64,000 nt of DNA from Siphonodentalium dalli (lineage: Eukaryota > Mollusca > Scaphopoda > Gadilida > Siphonodentaliidae). The notes below the pieces were generated by a model that saw only the letters and a program-made list of their open reading frames with translations, was not told the DNA's origin and made no database searches. The position numbers were made by a program, and so were the translations under genes. The stretch's first letter is position 1. Each line of letters begins with the position of its first letter. The stretch lies in NCBI GenBank assembly GCA_032622095.1, contig CP136064.1:211930205-211994204 (forward strand), written 5' to 3'. This document shows, in pieces, positions 1-12,426 of this stretch.

Positions 1-19
1 ATATTTTACTTAATCTATA

Positions 20-545
20 CTAACTGAAACAGGCTCAATTCTGAACCTTTATTTAGCTGGGGAGGGGCATGCAGCCCCTTTGTGCTCTTCGCGCACATTA
101 TATGAATTTTAACTGCGTGCGCTTCGCGCATTGTGATCTTTTAAACATTTATTCTTGTATCAGATTTGCACTCAACCGAAAGATTAAAAGAGTATTAATT
201 AGAGTCGGCAGTATTGTTTACACTGTAGGCCCTATTATTAGGCCTGTCCCGGGAATGTGCTTTTTCCAACTGAGTTCCGGCGAATTTACTGAGTTCACGG
301 TACCCACTGGCGGGAGGTCAGGCTGTGTCCAATCGCCATCTTCCGTGTATACCGGTACTCCTTCGATTCCACACCCAATGCACAACTTTCGTATCAAAGA
401 CAGCATTCTTTACTTATGTTCAAACCCAACTGGCAAATTAAAATACCATATTAGCACCCATTCCCAACGACGAACGTTCGAGTCTTGACTGTGCACACCA
501 CTACATCCACCCATTCCCAACGACGGTAGAACGTTCGAGTCTTGA
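20..545. repeat. Dispersed repeat fragment plus short duplicated motif
   Basis: The sequence around 20-75 (ctgaaacaggctc ... cctttattyagc) recurs at 49,268-49,325, so it is a fragment of a dispersed repeat. Further on, the motif cccattcccaacgacg followed by cgttcgagtcttgac occurs twice, at about 457-487 and 508-545. A 139-codon plus-strand ORF overlaps this interval (69-488) but shows no recognisable domain and runs through repeat DNA, so I do not call it a gene. Confidence 0.45.
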
Positions 546-931
546 CCCCATTATACATGCACTTCCGCGACAAAATCAACATTCGTTACCTAAATTCACA
601 CTGAACCTGAACTGACCCATTAATTTAGCGCCTATTTCCAACAACGCTTTGGTAGAGCGTATGGAAGTTTCGCCTACAATATAGCAAAGCAAGTGTTGGT
701 TTGCGTTCGACGTCAATGACATCATTTCGACAAACGTCATAAGAAATAGTGTCTACTTGAGTGCAAATACTGCATTTGGGGGCCCTGTTATATCTCAGGT
801 TTGCTTTGACCAATCGGCGTGAAATTTGGTCAGTCATCTTCTAAGACACAATATAGGCCATGGCACAAATTTGGGCAACATTGCACGGATGGTTGAAAAG
901 TTATAAGCGCGCCAAAAGCGTGACCGAGTTA

Positions 932-960
932 TACACACACACACACCCACACACACACAC

Positions 961-1006
<46 letters not shown>

Positions 1007-1044
1007 CCACACACACACCCTCTCACACACACACACACACACAC
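932..1044. repeat. (CA)n microsatellite
   Basis: An almost uninterrupted CA dinucleotide tract with a few CC and CT interruptions. ORFs translating it as His-Thr repeats are artefacts. Confidence 0.95.
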
Positions 1045-1613
1045 ATATCATTTGTGGGGAGCCGTTTCAATGTCAAGGTCACCTCGCGCGATGAAAATTT
1101 CCCCCGTTCCTTGGAACCCCTAGCTAAGTACGAAATTAAGTACGAACTTTCGTCTCGAGACGGTCAATTGAGCCGTATTTATACTCGTCGTGTATATAAA
1201 CACTCTTTATCAACGACACTGCGGATACGAACGCTCTTTAACTATCACGCGATTAACCCCACAATTCCAAAGACGGCGGCAGTGGGAAGGGAGAAGGAGT
1301 GCTCGGACATTCTCAGAAGCGGTCCGACGACACTGTCCGTGGGTTTTTACCTTTAGATAGGAAGTTTGGCCTCAATCGGTCCAGCCGTTTTCGAGTGTAT
1401 AAAGGATATACAGATATATATGGATATATTCCGTAGTTCTCAAAATATAGAGTAGACTAGCATGTTAGCCCGCCACTGGCGTGGTTGGTCAGAAACATGA
1501 TTTTTTTTTTTTTTTATATTTAATATTTAATTTTTTTTAAATTGAATTGAATTTTTTTATTTTTTATTTAATTGTTTTTTTTTATTTTATTCGGCCTTTA
1601 TTCGGCCTATTTC

Positions 1614-2126
1614 GGGCGGAAAAACTGACCCGATGAAATCCCCCTTCCCTTCCTATGAACGACAGCACAACACGCATTTTTTGTTTTTCATGAATTAATT
1701 CATGGTACCCGTCCCTCAAAGACTGACCCGATGAAAAATTCCCCTGTTCCTAGGACATATATGACACAACAACCCATTCTGCCTTTTTAACCGAGATAAT
1801 TGCATTCCGCGTTTCGTTTTGCATCCGTATTTTACGCATAGGTAGCCGTTTAGCAGCTTCGATTGTAATCGGGCGGAAAAACTGACCCGATGAAACCCTC
1901 CCTTCCCTTCCTATGAAAGACAGCACAACACGCATTTTTTGTTTTTCATGAATTAATTCATGGTACCCGTCCCTCAAAGACTGACCCGATGAAAAATTCC
2001 CCTGTTCCTAGGACATCTATGACACAACAACCCATTCTGCCTTTTTAATCGAGATAATTGCATTCCGCGTTTCGTTTTGCATCCGTATTTTACGCATGGG
2101 TAGCGTTTAGCAGCTTCGATTGTAAT
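1614..2126. repeat. Tandem duplication, 257-bp period, two copies
   Basis: The segment beginning gggcggaaaaactgacccg at 1,614 is repeated at 1,871 with very few differences, up to about 2,126. Sequences just outside (1,345-1,420 and 2,284-2,350) also resemble each other: both contain ttttacctttrgatagg, a polypyrimidine stretch and a cggtc...cgtttt motif followed by tataaagga. The whole 1.3-2.4 kb interval may therefore be two decayed copies of one longer dispersed element. Confidence 0.75.
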
Positions 2127-2399
2127 AAAGAGCGTCAATCCTTAACACCTCCGAATATGGTCAATATAAAGATCGTTAATGCCTTAACTCCCCGAAGTGG
2201 CGTTTGTGGTGATTTTGATGATTGGGAGTGGAGAATGGGTGCTCTGGGCTTCTCCAAAATGCGACGTCGACGATTCCCGTGGGATTTTACCTTTGGATAG
2301 GAAGTTTGGTCTCGATCGGTCAACCCGTTTTCGATTCTATAAAGGACATACAGACAGACAGAGGTCTTCAAAATATATATGAGATATAGAATATAGAAG

Positions 2400-4700
2400 A
2401 TGACAAGCAGTCACAGCACTATACCAGACTTGGATACTTTCGGTCTTGTGAGAGATCATCTGAGTTGAAAGACATGCAAATAATTCACTGATTGGATTGA
2501 TGACTAGATATTTCTCTACCCATTGATAGTCACATTAAAGTTTCAGACATTTGCTCGCTCTTTTTCCATGCACACAATGATCTAGACATTAGTTACATCA
2601 TGACAAGTTTACTTATGCAAACTTAGGTCATTGTACAGGATACACATAATTCCATAATTTCTAACCATTTCCCGATTAGTCTGTCAACCAGCCCATTATC
2701 TAGCATTATGCCTTAACACTTTTATTAGAATACTGGAGCAACCTCTGTTATAATAAATGACAAACAGTCACTACGCCGGACTTGGATAGTTTAGGTGTTG
2801 TGAGAGTAACAGATCATATGAGTTGATAGACATGCAAATATTTCACTGATTGGCCTGATGCACTGATAAACAGTGTGATGACAGTTATATTCTAGCCATT
2901 GATAGTCACATTAATATTTGAGGCCGTTGCTCTTTTTCCATGCACACAATGATCTTGGCTTTAGTTGCATCAAGACAAGTTTATATATTTCAGTTTTACA
3001 TTTTTCGAAGCTTTTTTCCGAAGGGTATCGGAAGGAATTTTTTCACCCTACCGCCCCATATGAAACATGCCATATAGCTTAATGTCATCTCTCCTAAGGC
3101 CCATATGAGGTCCCAGTAACACAAATATGGTGTTTTTGAAGTTATAAATTCTTATAATATGTTTTAAACTGTTACAAATGTCATATAAGGGCACAAAAGG
3201 TCTTTTGTAAAAAAAATTGCATGAAGGTGTAACAACGCGTTTTTTGCACCTCGGGTCACCCACCCACCCCGGCATACCTTCCTGCAAATGTTTTACTACC
3301 CCCCCCCCCCTGTACATTACATAAAAGTCTATCATCTACACGTACATATAAAATATATAGAGTTCTTTCTTATTTGTCGAATAACGAGATTTCGCATTTT
3401 GAAACCATTGATTAATATGTAAATATTACTGTTACAGTGGCATTACCAATCAAAGTGCAATCAGATACCAAAGCTTAATAAAAAAAACTGACGGTAAACC
3501 TGGGTAAACTGGAATTTCAGCTCAAAGCAGGTCAAAGCATTGAACAATATTCTAAAAATCACATTTAAACCAGTTTAGACTAAAATATTTTTAACTTACT
3601 ATGTGATCAGCGATGTTTGTTGTCAAATCACTGTTCCAGTTCTGTTTGTATAACAATGGTTTCATCACAAATGGAACTATTCCTATATCCAGGCAAACAC
3701 TATTTTTTTAATAACTATTCATACTTTTAAAATGGGTACATTATTAGTGCAATTTCAGGTCAAAGCATTGAAAAAAAATCTGAAAATCACATGAGAATGA
3801 ACAAGTCAACCATTATACAGGAACAAAAGATATCCTTGACAGAACTTACATGATGACGTGAAACATTTATTGAAGCAAATTATAACATATATATATCAGT
3901 CAATATTACAACAATTAACAATTTCTGCAGTATAACCACAAGTTCCCGAATTTCTGAAGTCAGTTAACTGTTCACAAAGAGTGACCCGAGTTCAGTCCAT
4001 CATACTAAAATTCTCTAATCACAAACAATATTATAAAAATCACATTCAAACCAGTTTAGACCAAAATATTTTAAATTGCTATTTTTTGTCTAAACCAAAG
4101 TTAAAAACGAAGGTTACTTGGTTGATTTGGAAAGAACATGCCCCAATGCTGCTAATGGTAGTCGCAGTGATGCTGATGGGTTTTTATTTTCTGGGAATAT
4201 GCGAGCCAAAGTTGGCGAAGTGGAGTTAAAACCCGCGATAAATATGCTGAATATAGCAAAAAAATTGCCAGCAGATTCTTTGTGAGCTTGACAAATGTGT
4301 TACGGATTCTTCCCGGAATGCGATGAATTCTTTGTATGTAGCTGTAGTCTGTTTTTCAACATCAACGACTTGCGATTCGGGAATCTTCAGATTAATGCGT
4401 ATTGGATACGCTTGGATCGTATTTTTTGTTTACCACAGCCACATGGAAGTCATAAATTCATTATATCACAACTGAGACCATATATTTCAAAAAATCAACA
4501 CCACATTGTATTTTGTAAACTATCAATTAGTAGTTATCGTCCCCTGTGGGGTTAACTACTATAAAAACTATCAGTAAGTAACATTCCAGCCAAAATTACA
4601 GGTTTTGGTGGTGAATTTAAATATTGCAATACTAGCTGATGGCAAAATGGCAAACCACTGCATATCAATTTTAGTTTGAATTTGTTTTAATCTCCCAGAT
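2400..4700. other. No recognisable gene
   Basis: I see no coding signal with recognisable similarity here. Two diverged stretches resemble each other (about 2,400-2,640 and 2,755-2,985; both contain tgacaarcagtcac, gatcatctgagttga-like sequence and ccattgatagtcacatta). This indicates an old duplication of roughly 240 bp separated by about 115 bp. Poly-C runs occur near 3,299. Confidence 0.5.
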
Positions 4701-4716
4701 TATCGTCGGATAAGCA

Positions 4717-5078
4717 TTAAAGTGATATGAAACACTCCGATAGGGTGATAAAATATAAATGGACAATAATCTTGTTCAAAGTAGTAATGTTTACAAATAT
4801 TTATATCCAAATTGACAACACACACCATCATTCTTATACATTAATTCAATGTATTCAATTAATTCGTGACTCTCGACGGTGAAATCATTTTCGTTAGTTT
4901 ATCGCCGATAGATGCGTCCCGAATCGAATAGTAAATATTTACAATCGAGCGTAGTTCTGACGATGTTCTCTATGGAGTGGTACGGTCTATTTGTTTAATT
5001 TTTTCGGCGATGTTAGTAGAATGCTACATTCATCCAGTTGACATATAGCGCCTGGATACTAACTGAACATTTTCACGC
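4717..5078 (+). repeat. Dispersed repeat R1, copy 1
   Basis: This 360-bp segment is about 85-90 percent similar by eye to 32,254-32,600 in direct orientation. Shared stretches include gtgaaacactccg-like sequence, ttatcgccgatag, cgcgtcccgaatcga and agaatgctacattcatcc. Both copies start directly after a TTAA, but I could not find a matching inverted terminus at the other end. It is non-coding and its class is unknown. Confidence 0.7.
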
Positions 5079-5649
5079 ACAATAACATGATATATAATAT
5101 ACAAAATATACTATTATGTAAGCAAATAATAAAATAAGTCTGCTTACAAATATCAGCAAACATGACAGTCGTCAATCAACAGAAATTGTATACAAAAGAA
5201 CACTTCAGGATTATTGCAACCTATATATAATCAATTTAGGGTGTGTGAACCGGCATCATATTATGCAGGGTTCACGGCCAATTTTTAGGGAACGCGCTAA
5301 TAATGTTTTGGACGTTCCTTTTTTAAATGTCATTGAATCTGTTGTATATACTGTAATCTGGTGATTCGAAAAGTATGTGGCCCTTTAAATAAGCACACAA
5401 AGATAATTCAAACATGATGACCGAGATATAGAGATCCAAAGTTAGTATAGTTGGATTTTCACGGGCGAAACCCGGGAGTGACTTCAGTGGCTGATCAGAC
5501 AGGTTATCCAGAAGATATATATTTGCGAGGCGTGTATTGAACACGTCAAACTTCGAACATCATATATACTGTTTATATAAGGCCCACTTATAATGTTCGA
5601 ACCCCCAGATCACATATATAAAATATATGCCATGTTATATACCATTGTA

Positions 5650-6098
5650 TTAAAGGCCCACTTAATTTTCGAAACCCCAGATTACTTTATATAAAATATA
5701 TGCCATATTATATACCATTTGAAAGAGGAAACTTATCCGGTGTAATAAACTGTAGACATGTTGTTTTTGTTGAGTTGCCAACGCGTTTTGTTATCAAGAT
5801 TGAAGTAAAAAATCAGTATTATTTTCAATGCAGGGGGAATAACTCTATATATTAAAGATAGAGTTCTTCCCCTTTCATTGAACAAGTTTGAATTCCGTTG
5901 CATTCTGGATGAAAGAGGGGGGGGAGTCTTCAGCAGTTTTCTATTTCTCTGTGGGCATCTTCTAAGACACATATGTTTCAAATAGTGATGAATTATAGTA
6001 TTTTAATCATATTTTATGGCATATATTGTTATTAAAACCGTATATCAAGTCACTAAAACAAACATAATCAGAGACTCGAAAATTAAGTGGGCCTTTAA
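5650..6098 (+). mobile_element. TTAA-flanked MITE family A, copy 1
   Basis: A 449-bp element bounded by TTAA on both sides. Its terminal inverted repeat reads AGGCCCACTTAATTTTCGAA at the left, with the reverse complement TTCGAAAATTAAGTGGGCCT at the right (one or two changes here). It carries the family's internal palindrome (aataactctatat ... atagagttcttcc). A partial left end lies just upstream (5,578-5,640). It has no coding capacity. TTAA targets with purine-starting termini fit Kolobok-type transposons by general knowledge, but the superfamily assignment is an inference. Confidence 0.85.
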
Positions 6099-6099
6099 C

Positions 6100-6488
6100 A
6101 ACTTATCCGGTGTAATAAACTGTGAACATGTTGTTTTTGTTGAGTTACCGACGTGTGTTTGTGCTTAAGTTTAATATGGTTTTGTTGTGCAAAGTGCATT
6201 ATTTTCAATAGAGGGGGAATAACTCTATATTTTAAAGATAGAGTAATTCCCCTTTCATTGAAAATACATTTTAGTTTGAATTATGTTGCATTCGGGGAGC
6301 CATAAGGGGAGGGGGTCTTTTTATGATTTCATCTGCTTTCGATTTCTCTATGGCATCTTTTGAGACAAAGATGTTTCAAATGGTGATGAATTATAGTGTT
6401 TTATAATATGTTATGGCATAGATTGTTATTAAAATCGTATATCAAGGCACTACAAAAAATAATCGGTGATTCGAAAATTAAGGGGGCC
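6100..6488 (+). mobile_element. MITE family A, truncated tandem copy
   Basis: Immediately after the full copy, sequence from the family interior (acttatccggtgtaataaac) starts again and runs to a right terminus at about 6,470-6,488 (attcgaaaattaag...gggcct). The first about 90 bp of the family are missing. The internal palindrome aataactctatat / atagagtaattcc is present again. The arrangement looks like a tandem, incomplete duplication of the upstream element. Confidence 0.75.
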
Positions 6489-6559
6489 TTCAATTATATA
6501 TCACATGTGTGTGGTGTGGGTGTGGGTGTGTGTGTATATGCAAGTGTGTATATATATAG

Positions 6560-6955
6560 TATATAACTCAATTCATTACAGATAATAATCATGTACGTAA
6601 TATTGGTACATCTTTATTTACAACATCTTGGTTTCAAAAACAATGACAAAACAGCACTATATATTGATCATGATGTATACCTAATGTAATTTCTTCTTTT
6701 TTTTGGTTCGCTTAGAATCTTTAGATAGGTCTGTCGAAATTATATTTTTCTATTCCGGACATGATAATGCAAATTGGATCGTAACTGATTATTGTCTGCA
6801 TTGTATTTTATATATGCATACGTGAAATTACCGTACGTTCCAATATTCTGAACAAACCCTGGAAAGTTCTAATTTGTATATAGTGTATATACGTTTTCTC
6901 ATGTACCATGTACTGTAATGGCTGAGAATAAAACATTACTTACTTACTTACATGT
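6560..6955 (+). repeat. Possible LINE 3' end with (ACTT)n tail
   Basis: The stretch ends tggctgagaataaaacatt followed by acttacttactt. An AATAAA signal followed by a short tandem tail is typical of 3' ends of CR1/RTE-like non-LTR retrotransposons. No reverse-transcriptase coding sequence remains upstream, so this is a tentative call. Confidence 0.4.
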
Positions 6956-7034
6956 TGTCCATTCAATCATTTGTTTACACCGATGACATTGGAATTGATA
7001 TTACTGAATGATATTACCAAATAGTTGATCTAAT

Positions 7035-7200
7035 TAATAACCAGATTATTACTTAATTAATTTGATATTGGCCGAGACATATCAACCCTCGGTAACTTCA
7101 TATCAGCCTTCGACCTTCGGTTTCAGGCTGATATGAAGTTACCTCGGGCTGATATCTCGGCCGATATTCCGCTAACAAAGTAATAACCTCTAATTATTAA
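7035..7200. repeat. Foldback (inverted repeat) around gatattggccgag
   Basis: Left arm about 7,063-7,108 (gatattggccgagacata ... cttcatatcagcc) and right arm about 7,124-7,168 (ggctgatatgaagtt ... tctcggccgatatt) are near-perfect inverted copies around a short loop. The flanks taataaccagattatt and agtaataacctctaatt extend the pairing. A half-copy of similar sequence lies at about 9,940-10,030. It is probably a small foldback transposon. Confidence 0.75.
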
Positions 7201-7267
7201 TTAAGTTTATTGTTAACCTCCTCAATTTAGGAGAGCATATCTATAAATGACAAGTATATACATGTTA

Positions 7268-8584
7268 TGTAAGTATGCATGCAAATGATCACAATATTAA
7301 TCACAATATTATTTTACAGTGTTTACGCCATGTCACACGCATGCGATCGGGTTCTGACATTTTCAAATTTCAAGTGTTAGTGAGGTCAGTGATAATCTAA
7401 TATAGAATTTAGGAATGGGAAGGCATGCATAGAAGTGCCTGAATACCAGTTGCCCTTTTAAAAACCTGAATAGCAATATCACATGCGTGTGACCGAGCGA
7501 AATAAAACTTCCAAATAAAATATTCACTCGACATCAACGTGGAATATTGGAACACGAGAATGTTTGTCGTCATATTACCTTATTCAGTGAAATTAGACAA
7601 AGGTTTCAGTCATCGAAGTTAGAAAGTAGCATATATCACATGGAAATGGCCTATTTGAGAACTAAAAATAAAGAGTAAAGAGTTATTTCCTAGGTCTACT
7701 GAACAAGTTCGTAAATTGATTACTGCAATTTCATTTGTTTATAAGTAAGTAGTTTTGCGTTCCTCTCAATGAGTCGCTTGCACGTAGGATAAATGTAGCT
7801 GTGGAGTAAATTATTTTGTCAAGCTGGAGCGTATTTAAGTCTAGTGTCTCGTGCTGGCGAGTAGAACCGAAAAACAGAGCGAATAAATTGTCCGAAGATA
7901 GGCGAGACATGAGTAGGTTATATAAGTATGCATGCAAATGATATACTAATCACAATATTAATCACAATATTATTTTTACAGTGTTTACGCCGCGTCACAC
8001 GCATGCGATCGAGTTCTGACATTTTTAAGTTTCAAGTGTTAGTGAGGTCAGTGATAATTTAATATAGAATTATTTAGAAATGGGAAGGCATACATAGAAG
8101 TCCCTGAATACCAGTTGCCCTTTTTAAAACGTGAATAGCAATATCACATGCGTGTGGCCGAGCGAAATAAAACTTCCAGATAAAATATTCACTGGACATC
8201 AACGTTGAATATTGGAGCATGAGAATGTTTGTCGTCATATTACCTTATTCAGTGAAATTAGACAAAGGTTTCAGTCATCGAATTTAGAAAGTAGCATGTA
8301 TCACATGGGAATGGCCTATTTAAGAACTGGAAATAAAGAATAAAGAGTTATTTCCTAGGTCTACTGAACAAGTTCGTAATGTGGTTACTGAAATTTCATT
8401 GGTTTATAAGTAAGTAGTTTTTGCGTTCCTCTCAATGAGTCGCTTGCAAATAGGAGAAATGTAGCTGTGGAGTAAATTATTTTGTCAAGCTGGAGCGTAG
8501 GTAAGTCTAGTGTCACGTGCTGGAGAGTAGAACCGAAAAACAGAGCGAATAAATTGTCCGAAGATAGGCGAGACATGAGTAGGT
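7268..8584. repeat. Tandem duplication of a LINE 3' region, period about 653 bp
   Basis: Copy one (about 7,268-7,921) and copy two (about 7,922-8,584) both begin taagtatgcatgcaaatga and both end gcgagacatgagtaggt. Each contains the C-terminal coding piece of the LINE (minus strand) followed by its 3' untranslated region. In copy one the coding part survives at 7,731-7,937, with residues LLMSRLSSDNLFALFFGS. The same residues occur in copy two. Confidence 0.85.
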
Positions 8585-9480
8585 ATGTTTGTATTCCACA
8601 GTGGTTGATAATGTACTCCCAGTATTGATTCCGTGCAGATATTAACAGATGAGACTGGCAGGAGAACATTGTGTGCATCAGTTCATTTTCGTACACCATG
8701 GAGCACAACACACATATAGAATTGTTGACGAATGTAGTTCGGTTTAGTAGTCGTACCATATTCGTGTACTTTACGGAGTGTTGTGCGCCTATGAACTGCA
8801 GTCTGTCCCATAGCTGCCACTGCTTAAGCGGATTGCGATGGGTCAAGGACAGTACTTTTAGTCTTGGATCAGAAACGACCGCTGAAAGCCAAGAGTTGGA
8901 ATATGAATGCATAACGGAGTCTTTTGCTAATGCCTTCCATGCATCCTTCGATGGAAACGTCCCTTCGTCCATAAAGTTGAAAAGATTGTCGATTAGGTCG
9001 TACTTGGTAAGGAGCTGGAATATTTATTGAGTGAAGCCTGACGTAGATCTATTGAAGAGACGTTGTTGGTGAGCCCTAAGAAGAAACAACCTAAGTGGAG
9101 TTTGGTGATGCATGGGCAGGTGGATGAGGTTGCCAAGGAAGCAGAGTTTTCTTATGTGTATTTGCTGTTCTATTGGCATTATTCCTAGCAATCCAAGCGA
9201 TAATCTTGTGCTAGCTCTCTTCGGGAGTGTTTGTATACTTTTTGCACATGTCCGAAGTGACCTCTCCATGATGGGGAGACCCGACGAGTATTCCAGCGGG
9301 AACAACTCACACCCATACAGAGCCTTCGGCAACACTACACATTTAAGAATTTCTCGCAGGGATGCCGGTGTCAGAGAAGAAGTGTTTGCTTTCCGTGCAA
9401 TGGAGAAAAATGTTTTCCGTAGTTTTGAAGATACAATGTGCCCTTGTGTTCGTCCGTTTGCGAATTTATTCTGAACTATG
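8385..9480 (-). pseudogene. Non-LTR retrotransposon (LINE) reverse-transcriptase C-terminal fragment
   Basis: On the minus strand one reading frame runs from about 9,480 to a TAA at 8,385, interrupted by a single in-frame TAA at 9,024-9,026. The N-terminal part contains VVLPKALYGCELFPLEY, which matches the conserved lPkalYGcElw block that follows the reverse-transcriptase palm/thumb in many LINE polyproteins. It continues with IMERSLRTCAKSIQTLP and LGIMPIEQQIHIRKLCFLG. The C-terminal part ends with a CysCysHisCys-type zinc motif (CVLC ... HTMFSC). The endonuclease and RT catalytic core are absent, so this is a 5'-truncated, dead insertion. The 3' region is duplicated downstream (7,268-8,584). 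I cannot assign the clade. ORFs on the plus strand over this region are shadows. Confidence 0.85.
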
Positions 9481-10645
9481 CCAAGATGAATACTTTCTCT
9501 ATGCTCTGGTATATTGTTTGGCCCTATCCTACTTTTGCATTGAGCGACCTGTTATCGACCTCGGCTGATATCACTCCAAACTCGATTGATAACTCACTAA
9601 ACTCGACTGATAACCCACTAAACTCCGCTGATAGCAGTTGTGACGTCACAGAGCGAAGAGTAATGTTTACACCCAACCTTACAGCCAAACGGGGATGCAG
9701 TCACAGTGCTAGGCCGATATAACGACAATATAAAAATGGATTTGAAGTTTAGTGTGTTTCATGTCAGTTCGAACTGGTATTTACTCCTTAATTTAAAGGG
9801 AAATCGCGAATATCTACTCGGACATATAACGTGCGTGGTAATACACAAAAAAAAACAAATTCAATTTTATGTTCACGCCAATGGACTGAATTGGAATGGA
9901 TAGTGATGGTATTACCATCAAACTGTTGATATAAATAATAACGAGGTTACTTGGTTAGTTTTATATTAGCGGAGACATATTGATCAGCCCTCGGAAACTT
10001 GACATGAAACTAACCAAATAATAACCTCTAAATATATCACTTCACTAGTGTGGCGCGAACATATCCAGTTGTAAGGCTATTATATTTTGTTTGTACGATC
10101 GAGGTCCGTAAAACGAATCGCAGCAGTTTATTTGTCAGCAACAGCGAGTTCTGAAAGTACCATCTTAATATTCTATGTTATGTACGACCGCTACAATGGC
10201 CACCCATTTCACACTTTTCTGTTATGCGGATTTTAACAACAGACTATATACTATTGGACTGATTTTCCGGCCACAAATACAGCGTGTTATAGTCTCTCGA
10301 TGTTTGTCGTGCGAGGTTTGACGCTCCCACACCTAACACTGACGATCTACTCGTGGTCACTATACTTGAACCCGAACACAAGTATTTTTGAAAACTAAAT
10401 CAAATCAAATTTTGATGAATTCTTATGAAAATCACATATGGTAAAAACTAACATTAACATTGTGATATGCTATATATAGTTATACATCTTGCATTGAGAG
10501 AAGCTGACTTCTCTTGAACACAAGAAATGTCGTAATTTATAAGAGAAATATACAATACATATATAGTATAAATACATGTAATTACAATATTTATTTATTT
10601 TAGACCAAATTTCAATATTTTTGAGAGTGTACATGTTTATCTTGA

Positions 10646-11136
10646 TTAAAGGCCTACATAATTTTCGAACCCCCAATTCACATCATGTAAAATATATGCC
10701 ATATTATATACTATTTGAAAGAGTAGGCTCCAAAACATTGTATTTTAAACTTATTCGATGCAAGAAGCTGTGAACATGTTGTTTTTATTGAGAAACTGGC
10801 ATCTGTTCTGTGATCAAGTTTATGCACAAAGTCAATTATTTTCAATGGAAGGTGAATAATAACTCTATATATTTAGATATAGTGTTATTCCCCCTTCCAT
10901 TGAAAATACATCTTTAGTTCGAATTATGTTGCATTCTGTGAGCCAAGAGGGGGGAATTTTTATTATTTCAGTTATTTTCTATTACTCTATGTGCATCTTA
11001 CGAGACACAGACATACCAAATGGTGATGAATTATAGTATTTTGATCATATTTTATGGCATAGATTGTTCTTAAAACCGTATATCAAGGCACAATAAAAAA
11101 AATAATCGGTAACTCGAAAATTAAGTGGGCCTTTAA
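10646..11136 (+). mobile_element. TTAA-flanked MITE family A, copy 2
   Basis: A 491-bp element between TTAA at 10,646-10,649 and TTAA at 11,133-11,136. The left terminus is AGGCCTACATAATTTTCGAA; the right is ctcgaaaattaagtgggcct. It carries the family's internal palindrome (aataactctatatattta / atagtgttattcc) about 200 bp in, and the conserved block aaatggtgatgaattatag near the right end. It has no coding capacity. Confidence 0.88.
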
Positions 11137-11872
11137 GTAACACCGGAGACTAGATCATAGTTGGCTATTCCCCATCCGATTTTACCCGAAATCAATCAAA
11201 ATTACCTGGTCCAATTTATCCATCGTTTACTGGTACCAGGCGATTAAAACAATAGAGAAAATTGCTATCATTTTCAAATATTATACACAATTTTAGAAAC
11301 ACTATTTAACGTTTGTCGTTAAATGGATGGACAAAGAAACATGACGCTCTTTATCGTGGGTGATATCGGTATATTTGTTTAATTTGAGCGTCATAGTGAT
11401 ATTCCAAAAATATTTATAAAAATGCATTTTTTTTAAAGTCTACTACCAAAAACCTCATATGAATGGGCCAAAATAGCTTCAATTTTATTATAGCTCAGAC
11501 ATAGAACAAGAGCACCGCCATGGTGGCATAATTGGCTTGTTTCAAAATTAAATTCAGAAATATTCCGTATACCTTTTGAGATATCAGCCGAAAACCCAAA
11601 AATTTAAATTCTAGGTCTGGTGAGAATCACTGAACAAATTATTTATTTGAGTAATATGTTGATAGGGAAAAATTTGCACCACCAACCATCCACGGCCCCT
11701 CCCCGTTTCTGGATTTGTTTAAACACCCCTCACCCGATCCAGTCATGAATTTATAATTGCTGGTTTTAAATTTCTGTCATGTGAAATGTACGTATCTATA
11801 CATGTAAGATGTTATCAGAATAAATCATATCAAATCAGCCCATGTTGATGCTTGATTTCGCTGGTGTCATTT

Positions 11873-12426
11873 TTTACCCTTCCATGCATGGCTGGCGCTT
11901 CCTGAAATTTTGCAAATACCATAAGCCAAAGCATTATCTTATATATGCGAGCCTCGCATATATAAGAGAATGCATTGGCCTAACAATATTTACACGGGTT
12001 GTAGGGGAGGGCATACTGCCCTACCAAATCTTCACGGGAATCATCCCCAAACTCCAAACTCAAATAACAATATTTACATTGACCTTGCAATCCAGTGCAT
12101 TCTCTTATATATGCGGGGCTCCATATGGGAAACTCGCATATAATTATAAGATTACAGATTTATTCACCCATGTGGTCAAAGTATGACTTTGGAGCATTGA
12201 CATATTATATAATTTTTACACATAGTAATAAATAAATTGTACGCATGCTTGGTAAGTATACAATACTCAATAGTGTTGGTATGGGATGCTGTTGGTGGGG
12301 GTCTTTTCTTTATTACTAAGAACATTTTTGGTTCTTCGTGGTCGTTGCCAGGTATTATACAAGAGAATACACGGACATAGTATATTTAACTCTGCAACAG
12401 CGCAGCTCCCGTCTTCAAAGGGTTAA
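11873..12426. mobile_element. TTAA-flanked MITE family D, copy 1 (abuts nAChR stop codon)
   Basis: The left end (about 11,873; ttttacccttccatgcatgg, then cttcctgaaattttgc) and the right end (cagcgcagctcccgtc ... aagggttaa) match the termini of the family D copies at 48,555-48,808 and 54,640-54,892. Two hairpins made of gcattctcttatatatgcga and its inverse lie at about 11,925-11,979 and 12,090-12,150. The copy is about 300 bp longer than those copies, so it contains extra internal sequence. Its right-hand TTAA (12,423-12,426) overlaps the TAA stop of nAChR gene 1. A canonical AATAAA lies inside it on the gene's strand (12,314-12,309), so the element may supply the 3'UTR and polyadenylation signal. 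Confidence 0.75.
12309..12314 (-). promoter_or_regulatory. Candidate polyadenylation signal AATAAA of nAChR gene 1
   Basis: AATAAA on the minus strand lies about 110 bp after the stop codon of nAChR gene 1 and inside the flanking MITE. It is the first canonical hexamer I see downstream of the gene. A second lies at 12,164-12,159. Function is inferred from position only. Confidence 0.4.

Noticed and set aside
860-1123. ORF with long His-Thr repeat
   Set aside because: It is only the translation of the CA microsatellite.
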